From Liolophura sinensis (lineage: Eukaryota; Mollusca; Polyplacophora; Chitonida; Chitonidae), in assembly GCF_032854445.1 (NCBI RefSeq), contig NC_088305.1, forward strand, positions 2,301,001 to 2,365,000: a DNA stretch of 64,000 nucleotides, in the 5' to 3' direction. The notes below the pieces were generated by a model that did not search any database, was not told where the DNA came from, and was given only the letters and a program-made list of their open reading frames with translations. A program made the translations under genes and the position numbers. Positions 29,655-43,450 of the stretch are shown piece after piece. Position 1 is the first letter of the stretch. Every line of letters starts with the position of its first letter.

Positions 29655-29866
29655 CACACGTTTGTTGAACTTATTTTTTACCAATACGTTGCGCATGTCT
29701 GTACGTCACAAGTCGGAGGTTTCGTCACTAACTTGCCAATTTTCAGTCAGTGGTTTAACCCAAACACTCCGGTTTTCGCAAGCTATGTAACTGATCGCCA
29801 TCGTTTAAGTGAAACATTCTTAAATACGGCGTTCGGAAACAAACAAATACATCAATCATGTGAAAC
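29655..29866 (+). mobile_element. Mosaic SINE: different body with the family-1 3' end
   Basis: Body CTGTACGTCACAAGTCGGAG ... CACTAACTTGCC ... AACACTCCGGTTTTCG, then the family-1 3' block (GATCGCCATCGTTTAAGTGA, TTCTTAAATACGGCGT) and a short tail. Related body pieces occur near 7165-7245, 21035-21140 and 63120-63185. Confidence 0.65.
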
Positions 29867-31179
29867 GACAAAAAGTGGCCTAAACACCTATATTCAAGAG
29901 CGAAAATCTGATTCACCCAATTCAGTCTCGAAGATGTTCAGAGTTCTTTCTTCGTCTATAGCCGTTTGCTATACTCTCCGCATATGTCATGACACAGCTA
30001 AGTAAGTATGATAGATTACAACATCTGCCCGCCAAAGCACAGTTGTCATTTAAGTCTTTACAGTCTTTATTACTATCTCTTGAAATGTCTTGTCAGGATG
30101 CACGAGGTTCCACTTCAAGAGTAAAACGCAATACTCAGGATGTGGGGAGGTGAGGGAGCGGAGAGGCATAACTTACGAATTTCCTGCTAGTGTTTTTTGT
30201 TGTTGTTGTTGGCTAATTACCACTTAACAAAAAACACCCAAATACCTCGGACGAACGTCACTTCATAGGAGAGGAGTTTGTACGTTGCTGTTTGTTATGA
30301 AAAACAAAACAGCGGAACTTTTACAGTTTACATGTTCACTTTATGTTCTAACAAGTCACTTGTACGACCTCGTGGACTTCCTATATTGATAACAGCCATG
30401 CGCGTGGAGGCCAACCGGAAAGCTCTCCATCTACATACGCAAATCTCCAGAGAGATTACGTTGTTTCACAGTTCATGATCGGAGCAGTCCGTTTAAAACG
30501 CTCTTTTATTTTTTGCTCCGACTTCAAAAGACCACCAAGGAAAATATATCACGACACATATTGCCCTTCATTTCAACTCGGCTTCCAGGAAGCCAGGCGC
30601 CGCGTTAGTCTTTTGGTTTTGACAGTATATGGAGAACAAAATGATCAGGGAGACGGTTAAGTGGCGACAGAGGCATGTGGTCAAAGTGTTATAATCCTAT
30701 AACCTCGAAATCAAACTTCGTGTATAATCGTCTTAACAATGAAACATGTGAGGCAGAAAATCTGACTTCTTTTGATGACCAGTCTTTGACCATTGGTGTC
30801 TTTGAAGTCAACCACGCAACCGCGGTTATAATGGTTGCTTTAACAAATGACTCCTTTACGCCCATGTTCAAGTGTTACAGTATCGCTGACCAGTTTTGAG
30901 ACCTTTCGACGGTGTTCATGGAGATATTCTTTATATTAATTTGATGTTTATTAATATTTTCATCCATCCCAGTTACCTTACAGACAGATTCACTACGCAC
31001 ATATTGAATTAAAGTCATCTTCCATTAAAACCAAAATATAAATATACTGGACAGAGGAGCATTGCATGATATACGGTCTGATGAAAAAATCCAAAAATTA
31101 ACAATAACTGTGACATCACGCAAAACGTTCATGTCGTCTTACACACAGGCTTCTCCTTAGGCTTCAGTGAATGAACCGT

Positions 31180-31545
31180 GTTAAAAGATAGAGTGTCAGA
31201 AGTTGAACGACATGCCCATGTTAAACGATAGGGTGTCATTAGTTGACGGACATGCCCATGTTTATGAATAGGGTGTCAGAAGTTGACCGACATACCCATG
31301 TTAAACGATTGGGTGTCAGTAGTTGACGGACATGCCCATGTTTATGAATAGGGTGTCAGAAGTTGACCGACATACCCATGTTAAACGATTGGGTGTCAGT
31401 AGTTGACCGATATGCCCATGTTTATGAATATGGTGTCAGAAGTTGACCCACATGCCCATGTTAGAAAACAGGGTGTCGGAAATTAGAATGGCATGCCCAT
31501 GTTAGAAGACAAGACGTCTAAAATTTGATCGACTGACACACAGAC
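31180..31545 (+). repeat. 40-bp minisatellite with 80-bp higher-order period
   Basis: GGGTGTCAG-type starts at 31190, 31231, 31271, 31311, 31351, 31391, 31431 and 31471, with a decayed ninth. From 31231 to 31470, units with TTAAACGAT and units with TTTATGAATA alternate. Confidence 0.9.
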
Positions 31546-32239
31546 TAACAGACAGAAGGACCATGGATAGTAAATACAGCTAAAACACAGCTCAGATATG
31601 TTCTCTAGATATCGCAATCAAGACTAACATAGACTTTATGTGTATGGCATTGATGAGTTCATATCATATATGGGCAACTAAACTTAGTTAAACTGAGCAC
31701 TGCCTCAAGCAAACCGAAAGATTGTACAATGTCCGTCTGTAAGTTTAGGTAATGAGTCTAAGTGACTGTGGCACATTTTCGGCATTACGCCAGTGTTTGA
31801 GCTCTGCCCGTGGGCTTGGTTTGACATAGAGGACTATATGGATGAGCTGGTGAGGGGTTATCTCCCAGTGGACAACAGAGGTCGCACTGGGTCTCGCATG
31901 AATTAACAGTAACGTCGTTAGCCTATCCTATGAATTATGCATTATTTTTTTCCCGAAAAATTAACCCCATTAATTCTTCAGGATCGTGAGATTGTCGGCG
32001 AGATAATGTTTCGTTTGTCAGCCATTTGCCGGAATATAAATCCTAATGTTCCCCTGTGAATTGTCAGCATTCCGATGCAGCAGAATGCAATAGCAAGATC
32101 ACATGTGACAGATATTTATTTAAAGATGGTTCAGATTAACTGGAATATAGACTGCAATAAATTATTATGCGTGAGGTCATCGTATATGTAATGCAATAAT
32201 AAGGCCGAACGAATGATTGGATATCACAAGACATTTTAG

Positions 32240-32283
32240 GGGCCTCCGTGGCCGAGAGGGTTTGTACGCCAGCACGTGCAGGG
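32240..32283 (+). mobile_element. tRNA-like SINE head fragment
   Basis: GGGGCCTCCGTGGCCGAGAG resembles the first bases of family-1 SINEs. Downstream sequence does not continue as family 1. Confidence 0.4.
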
Positions 32284-32284
32284 A

Positions 32285-34990
32285 AGGAATGAGGGAAAAG
32301 AGGCCGAGTCGGTTAAATTGGTTACCTTTCAATCACTATAGCTCAGACATGTTCAATACCGCTCTCACACCGTGAACTTCCCCATTTTCGATTGTTCTTG
32401 GGGGGTTGGTTGCAAGGAGCAGTGCTCTTTCGTGTAGTCTTACATGCAGATCGCTGCAGACCATTTGTCAGTGACATATATTACACGCTGACATCGACAG
32501 TAAAACTTGCCATCGTCGGTAGTTTCCTAATGAAACTCTTGTTTCCTCAGTAGATAATATACTTACGACTATCGTATATGTGGAAACTTCTTTGAATATG
32601 GCGTTTCTGGGAGAGTGGACACGAGTGTTACAAACCCCTCCCACGTTACCACGGATCGAGATTGCAAGTTGAACTCCAGCTCTCGACCAGCTGATCATAT
32701 CTAAGCACTGAAATATTCCTGCGCTTGGCATAAAACTTGCTAAAGGAAAACAATGTTGTTTATGTCCCCTAACTGTTCCTTCCAACGTTTCCGCGGGTAC
32801 ACGTTCGTGACAGTTTTGTCTATTGGCCTACAGGAAGCAGAAAATTGGCTGAATTATAATATTTTTTCGCGCGAATAACGATGAATATAAACGTGAGTAA
32901 CTACCGTGGTATCAAAGGTCATTTCCCTCAATCAACATTCCCGCCTCCCTTATGAGATTGACTGGAGAGCTCTCCCATCTGATAACACATCATTGAATCT
33001 CGGCAATGTACTCAAGTACCGGGGAATAATGCGGTGAATCAACAAGTTAGGTACTCGGATTTTCCACGGATTCTGATACAGCGATAGCTGGCCTATTAAC
33101 GCCACACGTCTATCACGCAGTCGTCAAGGATTTAGTGATATCTAAATGTTAGCTTTAATTCCACAAGAAACAACACACACTGACAGCCTCTTGGTCACGT
33201 GACACGAGTCCAATTATCTGTTTAAATAAATTAATAATTATGAATTCAAAAGCTCACGCTACCTAGAAAATTAAAACTGTTATATGTTGGTAGCGATTGG
33301 GACAAGTCACGGGGCGGGAGACTAACTGTGTCGAGTTGAATAAGAGCTACAGTAATCAGAGTATTGGGGAGATATCTTTAGGAGCCAAGATGATTTGTTG
33401 GCAGATCGATAATGGCCATGACTCACCCGGACACTACAAGTCCACTGTACATGTACCAACTCAACGGTTACCAGAGGCAGGTTTGTGTGTTAACAGTACG
33501 AAGGGATCAGTACCAACAGCTTTAGCGAATGCCAACATATTTATTCTCCTTGTCTTCAACAAGCATCCACTTTGACTAAACGAGAAATGAATGGGGCGAC
33601 GAACATCCGGACCTAAAGTCATGTCAAGTGCGCAGAAGGAAACTTATTCATGGTTTAATTTTGAAATGTTCCCTAGCCCTTAGCCAATGAGGTTACGTGT
33701 TCGATTCCAACTCTCGCAGATTTGTTGCGGCTTTAGGACAGGACGTTTGTCAGGTTTGTCCGAGAACAACACTTCGAGACAGGGGTTCGAGAGAGGGTTT
33801 GAGATACGGTTCGAGAGAGGGTGAGAGTTAGAGAGAAAGAGACTACCTTTCATGCAATTCACACGGCTATCACATCACGTCACAACTTAAGGGAAAGCAA
33901 TACCGCCCAGAGCAAAATTAAAACCATACATTTCCTACGGTCTGGCTTTAATGTTGAACATTCATTTACTCAAGATGTAAGAGAGATATTTTTGGTATGA
34001 AACGTGTTGGTTTGAAAGCAAAGTGGGTGCGAGCCACTGCGAGGAGTGGGTGGGCGGAGGTGCAGAACCTCTGTAGAACCTAAGCGAAGTGCAAAAATTC
34101 GATAGGCCACACTGTTTTTTTATGAATCGCCACAACTCGAAACATAAAACAAAATAGTAGGGCCCTTTTTCCCCCATCGCATTCATTTTCAAAAATTCCA
34201 GTTCCTCTCTGTCGGGCCGTTGAGCACAATGTGATATCGGATAACAGACCATTCGGAGCATTTCGCACCAATGATCTGTCTTTCTTGCTTTTGACCTCTC
34301 CGACAAAAGAAGGTACGAAAAGCTTGCGAAGAATAAGGTCACGAGAATATCAGCTGCACGCGGAGTAGACGACTCCGACCGTAAAACAACCTAGAAAAGA
34401 CACAGGAGAAATAGTTATGGGGGAAACCGGATCGGTGAATTGCCACCTTCTATAATAGACTGGCGTAAGTGCAGTCTATAAGCCCGGGGACTGAGAAACA
34501 CCTGGTGATAACAGAGGACGTAGAATAGGAACCGTTAGACAAACACCGAAAAAACTTGAAAACAATCCGTGTGCGGGAGAAGAACAACAACCTGAGTTCT
34601 GTCTGCATGCAACGTGCTAGATCAACGGTTAAAACGGCATCAAGATGCCTAAAGCAACGAGCTGGAAAAAGTTCGTGTAGACTATATCCCATGAGAAGCA
34701 AAAATTAATGACAAGGGTTGTAAAGAAATATGGTAACATTATAATTATTTACAGATCCAAGTTTTATAGATAAATAGGCTAGACATTGTTTAGATTTGAT
34801 GAGCCTCTCTGGAGGAAGACAGACTCGTCGGTAAAGCGTCACTTTGGATTTGTGACAATTTGGCACTCAACATCTAGCACTTGTCGTAGTTAGGTCGTCT
34901 AGGTTACTTGTTTAGCCTGAGTAATATACATGGATGTAATCAGAAGTTTTGTATCCAATTCATACTCAGTCATATGGCGATATGTAGGGA
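32285..34990. other. Non-coding stretch, nothing recognised
   Basis: The 126-codon minus-strand frame at 33962-34342 shows no domain, splice support or codon bias that I can recognise. Confidence 0.4.
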
Positions 34991-34995
34991 AAATA

Positions 34996-35090
34996 GACAG
35001 ACAGACAGACAGATAGACAGACAGACACAAACAAACAAATAAACAAACAAATAAATATATAAATAAATAAACAAACAAATAAATAAAGCA
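34996..35090 (+). repeat. (GACA)n / (AAAC)n / (AAAT)n compound microsatellite
   Basis: Runs of AGACAGACAGAC, then ACAAACAAACAAAT and AAATAAATA. Confidence 0.9.
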
Positions 35091-35349
35091 CTGGGTAATG
35101 ATCCTTGATCGTGTGCACCATAAGGCCTAGCCTGTCACTTGGGTTTAAGTGAGAATGGTACCTGTTCACCATTAACATGATCTCTTCACTCTCCACTCGG
35201 CTGCACTCAATCTGGTATGCTTCACCATTAAAGATCTTTATTTGAGTTTTCGCATCAAAGCGATTTCTAATGCTCATCTCAGTTCTTTAAGCGATATATA
35301 GGCGTTGCAAGTTAGTATTTACGACGGAACTGTGTTCTTCAAAGTGTAG

Positions 35350-35408
35350 AGATACGTGAAATATTCTCGAGAATGGCGTAAAACATCAATCAAATAAATA
35401 TATAAATC
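35350..35408 (+). mobile_element. SINE (family 1) 3'-end fragment
   Basis: GAAATATTCTCGAGAATGGC, then GTAAAACATCAATCAAATAA. Confidence 0.7.
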
Positions 35409-36879
35409 ATAGTGTAGTGAATGTGATAACACGCTGCTAATAAATTCTATTCACACCAGTTTAATGACAAATACTGTGTTCCGAGTTGTAAAAGACTAGA
35501 TAGCCGCTTTTTTTTTACGCCAACAGAATCGACTTTTACGTCCAGTCTGATTTCCCCTCGTAAAGTCTTCTGCAAGCTTCAAACAGTCGTCTTCAAAGAT
35601 AGGTAAGCTCAGTACACCAGCATCTATATGTCAGTTAAAATTAACGTCAAATTAACGCTCAGTTTTGAACCCCAAACTCATCTGTTTTCTACATTAACAT
35701 CGTCTAATTTGTCGAAGAAAGGCGATACTGTTTTCCATCAGCTTTCGACAGAGACCTTGGCGCTTGCGCGCGGGGAAGCTTCTTGCCCCCCTAAATAAGA
35801 AAACACGTTCTTAAAAAAAATGCCACAGAGAAATGGTTTCGGTGAGATACTGGTCTGAGATATGTTTAGCTGCGAACAAATACTTTATGAGGGGCAAACG
35901 AGCTGGGTGGCTCTGAAAGCTGCAGGTTGGTGTTTACACTGCACGTGGGCAGATGGCCTTATTAGCTTGTAAAAAACGAGACTCTCTGAGCATAATGAGG
36001 CCCACATGCCCCTAATGCAGAGTACCAGAGGCGATTCCATACTTACACTCCTGACCAAGAATTTAAAACTTCACTTTAACGGTTATAGTGCATGGCTTCA
36101 GGTTTGTCTGGACATAAGACTAACACTAATTGCTCAAGGGTATAATGGCTAAGATTAATCTGACAAAGATCAAGTAAAATTTCAAAGTTTTGATCAAAGT
36201 GAAAATGGCTTTTATGTAAGTGTTACATTCCAAAAAAGAACTTAAAGCCTCCAGTGGTTAAAAAAATGGCAATGTTCCAAAGTATACCCACAGTAAAATA
36301 ATGCATGGCTTTATAGAATCGGCCTCAGTTACAGACAGAATTCAAAGAGGTCATATAGTAGTTGTTCAAGGGTCATCTCAGGTAAGACAGCCGAGCATAG
36401 GTCACTGACAGCCATACAACATAATTGGCTGCAGATGCACAAAATTCCTCGCCAGTGAAATCCATCTGACATCGTCAACGAAGCAGAGCAGGGAATACAG
36501 CACTTCCATCGAGGATGAAACGAACTCGGGAACTTACAGTGTTTTTTGAAGGAACGCACCATAGCGTGCCCACAGGAGTGTTTATCAGTGTTGCTAAATT
36601 GTGGAGTTAACAGTCAATTCGTGACGTCATACACCCATTATGTGGTAATCACATTGGGCATCTTACTGGCATCTGGTACCTCACAGGCTTCGGTGTAATC
36701 GACTGACGCTATTGCAGGCCACCTGGATTTCTGCCACTTAGCTAATATGCGTACACACCAGCTGAATTCTGGGAGTTATGCATTTGAGTTCTTCTCGTGC
36801 AATTCGGAGAGAAGGTCTGGCTGGCCCTACAAAAGGTCACAAGTTCCATACACTTGCCACTTTGGACCAGTTTCATAGA

Positions 36880-37175
36880 GATGTCGTACATGCACGATAA
36901 TCGCACTTATAGGACAATGGTACGGTAATAGTGACGTACAAAATATGGCACGACAAATGTACGATAAAAAATGTCGTGCTCCGCTTTTTATAATGTAGCA
37001 TACATGTAGCTGTGGTACAGTGTAGGCCCACTGTACTTATATAGTGAACGGTGAATGCTTCATACATTTTAGTCCAGGTGTGGCTATTATACGATATAGC
37101 CTACATTTACAGTACGTATCGTCGGTGTTAAATACCTCATTATGTAGTACAGTACTCGTGTAGCTACGGTACGAT
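36880..37175. repeat. Uncharacterised stretch rich in GTAC/CGAT words
   Basis: Many short inverted words, for example GCACGACA and TGTCGTGC around ACGATAAAAAA near 36950-36980. It may be a decayed foldback element; no second copy was recognised. Confidence 0.3.
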
Positions 37176-37179
37176 GCGA

Positions 37180-39960
37180 AACCCTAGACTGTTCCAGAAG
37201 ATAACCGGAATTTACCTCGGCGAATTTCAACGAAAGATTTATACCTTGTCAGCGAAGTCATTAGCTTACTCTCCATTTTTACCCTTCCCATCTTTTTGGG
37301 TCTCGGCATACCCGTTATTTGCTGCTGACAATTTACGCACACCAGAAGGAGTATAAACTACCTTGATAACAGAGGCAAAAAGTCCCAGGGCATCCTGAAC
37401 GCGATGCCAAAGGGCAAACAACAACGTAAACAAACACGTGCTAAGGTCACGTAACCAGCCACACTTGTCGTATGCCATGAACGATTATTCCCCGTGCCTT
37501 TCATCCTCTGGGAATAAAAAAAAGAAAGATCACGCAGGCATTTTGTAAGCTGTCTAAACTCTCTATGAATCCGGGCTTCTACAGGTACAGAGAAAACATA
37601 TTCCTTTCAGTGCATGTGCCGCACTCTACGCTCGCTTTACATCACTGTCACCATTAGACAAGCTTGATCTTTGGAGCCTGCACGACGCTGGTAGGTTTGC
37701 TTAGGCTAGGCGTCAGCACAGGTTGAGAACCATTTAATCAGCATTCATCAATAAAATAAATTCTTTCGCATCTGCAGTATAATCATACTGTGCATACTTT
37801 AGATAAAGAACATGTATGTGTACTGAGTATAAATAGAAACCCAATTTTAGACAGAATTTCTGTTTTTTTCTGACGTCAATTGCGCTGTGAGGAATATGCA
37901 GAAAATGACTTGGCAAGTCACCGAAAGGAGGCATGCATAATTCAGACCATCAGTGGCAGAGAGAGTGAACACTTCAAAATATATCAGCAACAGAAGACTT
38001 CGACAGACAGACCGGAACAGAAGCTGTTCAGACCGGAACAGAAGCTGTTTTACAACGAGTATAACACTTGTCACTATGATGTTAGACGAGTAGATCTTCT
38101 AGGGCGCCTACAATCAGCTCTACAGGAACTTTACACATGTTAGCCGCCAAAACGGTGGCAACCCTGTAGTTCTTTAATCTGGAATATTTTTTTTTTTTGT
38201 TTTTTTTTTAATACAGAAACAAACATCATGCTGCGCAAACTAAAACCTTCGACTCAGCAGTTCCTCGCAGTATCGTTCCCCGACCTCAAAGACTGGATAA
38301 AACATTGACCAGCACGCGGTTTAGAAATGTTTTGCTCACGTGTGTAGGTCAAAAGTCATTCACACTGTTTCCAAACTAAGCAGGTATGGAGGAATACCCA
38401 CCAGTGAGGCCATGTATGAAGTTTCATTGCATTTGAATGAATACTTTTGAAAGACATAATGTTAACAAGCCTAACGAGGTCTTTGACCTGGGAAAGTAGG
38501 TCAAACGTAAGCCGCGCTGACCACAATGCTATACACTCTCTTCCGGTTTCATATATGGGCACTGAATTTGGGTCTGTGGATTTGAAGATACCATCCACAA
38601 TATCGACTGAGCTCAATATAAATCCTGAACACAAGAAAGTATGTCAAAGGTCAGTACAATATTGTCCGACATTGTTTATTTTCGATAGGCTAGTTTCCTA
38701 CTAGACTGGTGATCGATAAACATGTTCGCCAAATATTAAGACGATACATGAATCGTCTATGACGATACTCTTCCGTCAAAGATGAATGAGTGGTAATAAC
38801 CGGAAGATAATATACGACTTAAGAAAAAGCAATCACAACACACAAGCTTTTATTCCTCTGTTATGTATTTATGTGTTGCTAGGCAACATGGATTTTGGAG
38901 GAAAGTTTGTATGTACCATGAAACATTAAATTCGACACAACACGTCAGAGAAAATGCACACCACACCCTGCATAGGAGAGTATGAACAAGCCAAGCCAAG
39001 TCTAAACAATCTACTATGAATCCTGCCACATGTAAACCGTTGCAAGCCAACAACGCTGCAACCTCTTGCGTCGACTTTCAGAAAAAAAACCCTGACGAAA
39101 CTATAACAAACGTCTTTGTAACGCATACTCGTCCAGCTACACAATAATTGAATGTTCTATCAGGTTCATTTGGCCTGTAAAATGAAGTCAGCATGAGTAG
39201 AAAAAAATCATTCAAATCTGTATCTCAAAGATACCCTTGCTTTTTATTTAGATTTTTTTATCGCTGAAATAAATTCAGACAAACATTTTGATTCTATGGT
39301 GAACTGATTGGCCGTCTTGAAGATGTTTGTCGCCAATGACGTCACAGCGACTTTTTTTCTAGTCCTAAAGCACGTGTTCAGTGTCCGATCTGTTTTTGCC
39401 ATGTACGAGAAGGCATTATCCATCTACAGTTCACAAGACTTTTATTAAGAACGTAAAAGTGGCAACTTCCGTTATCAATATGGTTTATGAAGTTCTCTCC
39501 CTATTCGAAACGCGTCAAACGTTTAGCGGATTAAAAACATAGTCATAACATTTTCCTGGTCTGTTTTCTGTTTTATTACGAGCACCAGTCTGATAATAAA
39601 CACGCAAGAACCTTGCACTCTTTAATGGTGTAATTGACATATATCACAGCTTTGTGGGCGGAAAACGTGATCCGTTAGCCAATACTCGTCTGGCATCGCA
39701 CCAAGACAACATGGAATGCCAGCGATCAGAGTGACAAGCCGATCCTGACAGGCGCGGTTTTTCCGGACCCAGATGCCAAATGAAGCAATCAGTATATACG
39801 GTTTGTATGTTCTCTGATATACTTACATAAATGTACATAGGCATGTAACATACATCTGCCTAACCGAATCAGACATTGTCGTTTTTCATTCCAGCGGTAT
39901 GCATCCATAACGATGTCCAGAACACAGATCAAAAATTGTTCAGTTATTCATTTACCTCAC
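37180..39960. other. Non-coding stretch, nothing recognised apart from a 21-bp duplication
   Basis: Short frames only; poly-T patches at 38188-38211. Confidence 0.4.
38008..38049 (+). repeat. Perfect 21-bp tandem duplication
   Basis: CAGACCGGAACAGAAGCTGT plus T occurs twice in direct succession. Confidence 0.9.
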
Positions 39961-39974
39961 TTATGTTATCGTAG

Positions 39975-40045
39975 CTCAGCGTCATACTCAAGAATGTTTT
40001 ATGTCTATACTTACCCCAGGGTGGTCAGTTCCGTGGGTGAAGGAA
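39975..40045 (-). mobile_element. Very diverged SINE (family 1) fragment
   Basis: Retains a 3'-block-like CATACTCAAGAATGTTTTAT and a GGGTGAAGGAAACCC-like piece of the central block. Confidence 0.3.
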
Positions 40046-41139
40046 ACCCACGTGCCCAAGCTATAAATCACCGCTGGCCGTCATATACCTGACAAAACGT
40101 TTGATTAAATAGCCGCACGCGAACCAGCGAGAGTTGGGTTTGAACCTACATCAACACTGTTCTGGATCCAATCGGCTCGGGTCAGACCAAACGCTTAGTT
40201 TACACTACTGAGGGTGCCGATATTGACGTGAAAATACAAAGTGAGTTTAAAGGGAAAGAAATAGTTATGATTATTAGATAGACCATTAATAACTGTAGTG
40301 AAAATGCCGTTACTTTTTTTCAGTGAAAAACAGATTTGGCATCACAAAATTAATTGGAATCGAATGTTATGATTTAGACTCTATGGCGAGCTTTATGGGC
40401 CGACACAGAGCCGGTGGGTTTTTAATCAAACGTTTTCTCAGCTTTTTCTACACCTTTGCCATGATCATGTCAGAATCGACTCCATGACTCGTCAACTTAC
40501 TCCTACAATGTGTGTATGTGCTAGAAAATGCCAAACTGACATTAAATGCATGTTTTATGAGGTATAGTAGGAGCAGAGATTAGCGGGTGTGACGCCATTT
40601 GGGACATCCATTAACGATTATTAGTAGATATGCGGTCCATAAAGACCCCACGATACAAACATTTGGCAGCATTCATATCGGTGGAGAAAAAATATAAAAA
40701 CAAATTATGTAAAGTTAATTTAGACACAGTCATTAATGTTCCTAATTTTTCATGTTTTCTTTCGTTTCATAATTCAAATGGTAAAAACAGGTCTGGTAAG
40801 ATAAAGTAGGTCTGTTACTACCTGACATTTGAATTTGATTGTGCAGATATTATTAAGAAGAATGGCGTGAACGATATTTAATCAAGAGTAATAATCAAGG
40901 TTTTCAGGAAGATGCACAAAGCCTTCCTCTTCCCATGGCTCATATTTTGCTCTGATTCCATATATGGGTATATGTTCTAATGTAGTACTTTCTCTAAACT
41001 GGATTTTATCCCCATAACATTCCGCCCATCCAATCTTCTAGATTCGAACTGTCACAGTATATACATGAGACAGAACAAATTCTATTTCTGAAACGTGTCC
41101 CGCCAAAACGTCTGTACACCGATTCATCATAATATATAC

Positions 41140-41361
41140 CCCAGGAGCCTCTCACCAATGCGGTGGCTGTGAGTTAAAGTCCAGCTCATGCTGGCTTCCT
41201 CTCCAGCCATACGTGGAAAGGTCTGCCAGTAGCCTGCGGATGGTCGTGGGTTTCCCCCGGGCTCTGCCCGGTTTCATCCCACCATAATGCTTGCCGCCGT
41301 CGTATAAGTGAAATATTCCTGAGTACGGCGTACAACACCAATCAAATAAATAAAAAAATAA
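41140..41361 (+). mobile_element. SINE (family 1), slightly 5' truncated, recent
   Basis: Close to the full-length copies but lacks the A-box end. Flanked by the perfect 14-bp duplication ATCATAATATATAC at 41126-41139 and 41362-41375. Confidence 0.95.
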
Positions 41362-42049
41362 ATCATAATATATACAGAGAATAACAGAATTATGGTAAAT
41401 AAGAGATCATGCAATCAACAAGTTTCATATGGTTAGTAATCATGACGCTAACACATATACAGTTCTATCAACAACACCGGAGCTGCAGAAGTTGAACCGC
41501 TATATCGTTGATATCTAAAGCCAGGTGCCTGTGACGTTAAAATGCCAACCCGAAAACGCGTCAACCATATTTTTTTTATCATAACACAAATCTTGTATCG
41601 GGACATCTTACATTCCACGCTGAGGTTGGCAACACAGTGTGTATGGTACATATCTAATGTCATGCGGTGCTGATAGGAATTGACAGCGTTTGTTAAACTA
41701 CAGGAAAGTTCGTGGTTTGGTTTACGGGCAATGTCGTAACAGGGCACACTCGTTACGACAGAGGGGAAGCGGGTTATCAAAAAGCGGTGTGTGAAATACA
41801 CGTGGTACAGACGTTTGAAGAATGGCGACAGCGACAAGGGCCGTAACCCTGTCAGAAGTTCAACAGTTTAACATTTCTGAAACGGAAGTTCGTAATCAAA
41901 ACCAAACATTTTATTCAAAGGACGTGTGAATAAAAAATGTCACTTCTTACTTACATTTACATCCGACAAATAAACTAACACACACTGACACAACATGTAA
42001 CATACATTAGAAGTGTCGTTAGTGGTAGCGTAAAGACACACAATTATTC

Positions 42050-43450
42050 TGTACACAAGTAACATTGGTTTTAGCGCCAGAGTGGCAGAAAAATTTTACA
42101 AAAGACACGGTAATTAGTGTTCACGTAGCTTTGCCCACACATAACATTAGTTTTTACACCAACACATTTAAAGACTCTCTCCATAGCTACCGTTAGTTTT
42201 AATCTAACGGCACGTTATAAAGATTGTTTGAACAACGTTAGTTTCAGCGCTTAGCTAAATAAGGGCTATGTCCACAAGTAACGATAGTTTTAGCATCAAG
42301 GCAAATAGCGGCTCTGTCCAAAAGTAGCGTTAGGTTTAGCGTCAAGACATATAAGGGCTATGTCCACAAGTAACGACAGTTTTAGCTCCATGACATATAA
42401 AGACTCTGTCCACAAGTAACGTTAGTTTTATCTCCGACATAAAAGGGCTCTGTTCACAATAACGTTAGTTTTAGCACCGAGACATATAAGGGCTCTGTCC
42501 ACAAGTATTGTTACTTTTAGCAACAAGATATAATAGGGCTCTGTGCGCAAGTATTGTTACTTTTAGCACCATGACATATCGGGTCTCTGCACACAGATTA
42601 CTTCACGCTTAGCACCATGACACAGAAGGGATCTGTGCAAAAGTATTGTTAGTTTTAGCACCCTGACATATAAGGGCTCTATTTACAAGTAACGTTAGTT
42701 TTAGCACCATTACATATAGGGGCTCTGCTCACAGATTACTCCACGGTTAGCACCATGACATATAAGGGCTCTGCTCACAGATTACTTCACGGTTAGCACC
42801 ATTACATAGAAGGGCTCTGCTCACAGATTACTTCACGGTTAGCACCATGACATAGAGGCTCTTCACACAGATTACTTCACGGTTAGCACCATGACATATA
42901 AAGGCTCTGCTCACAGATTACTTCACGGTTAGCACCATGATATATAAAGGCTCTGCACACAGATTACTTCACGGTTAGCACCATGACATAGAGGCTCTGC
43001 ACACAGATTACTCCACGGTTAGCACCATGACATATAAGGGCTCTGCTCACAGATTACTTTACGGTTAGCACCATGACATATAGAGGCTCTGCACACAGAT
43101 TACTTCACGCTTAGCACCATGACATAGAAGGGCTCTGCTCACAGATTACTCCACGGTTAGCACCATGACATAGAAGGGCTCTGCTCACAGATTACTTTAC
43201 GGTTAGCACCATGACATAGAAGGGCTCTGCTCACAGATTACTTTACGGTTAGCACCATGACATATAAAGGCTCTGCTCACAGATTACTTCACGCTTAGCA
43301 CCATGACATATAGAGCCTCTGCACACAGATTACTTCACGCTTAACACCATGACATAGAGGCTCTGCACACAGATTACTTCACGCTTAGCACCATGACATA
43401 GAAGGGCTCTGTATTGAGGGAAATAGTTAGTTTAAGCTCTAAGACATACA
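42050..43450. repeat. 46-bp minisatellite, about 30 units
   Basis: Two related unit types: A (CACAAGTAACGTTAGTTTTA, then GCACC...ATATAAGGGCTCTGTC) mostly before 42580, and B (CACAGATTACTTCACGGTTA, then GCACCATGACATA) from 42590 to 43410. The edges are diverged and the centre is homogeneous. Some units are 43-44 bp. Confidence 0.95.

Noticed and set aside
29605-30005. 131-codon plus-strand protein
   Set aside because: Most of it is the translation of a SINE tail and the mosaic SINE.
33962-34342. 126-codon minus-strand gene
   Set aside because: No recognisable domain, no splice-bounded conservation, and similar-length frames are expected by chance in 64 kb.
41448-41837. 129-codon minus-strand gene
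   Set aside because: No domain or compositional support; next to a SINE.
42050-43450. CRISPR-like array
   Set aside because: Units follow each other directly without unique spacers and the DNA is eukaryotic.
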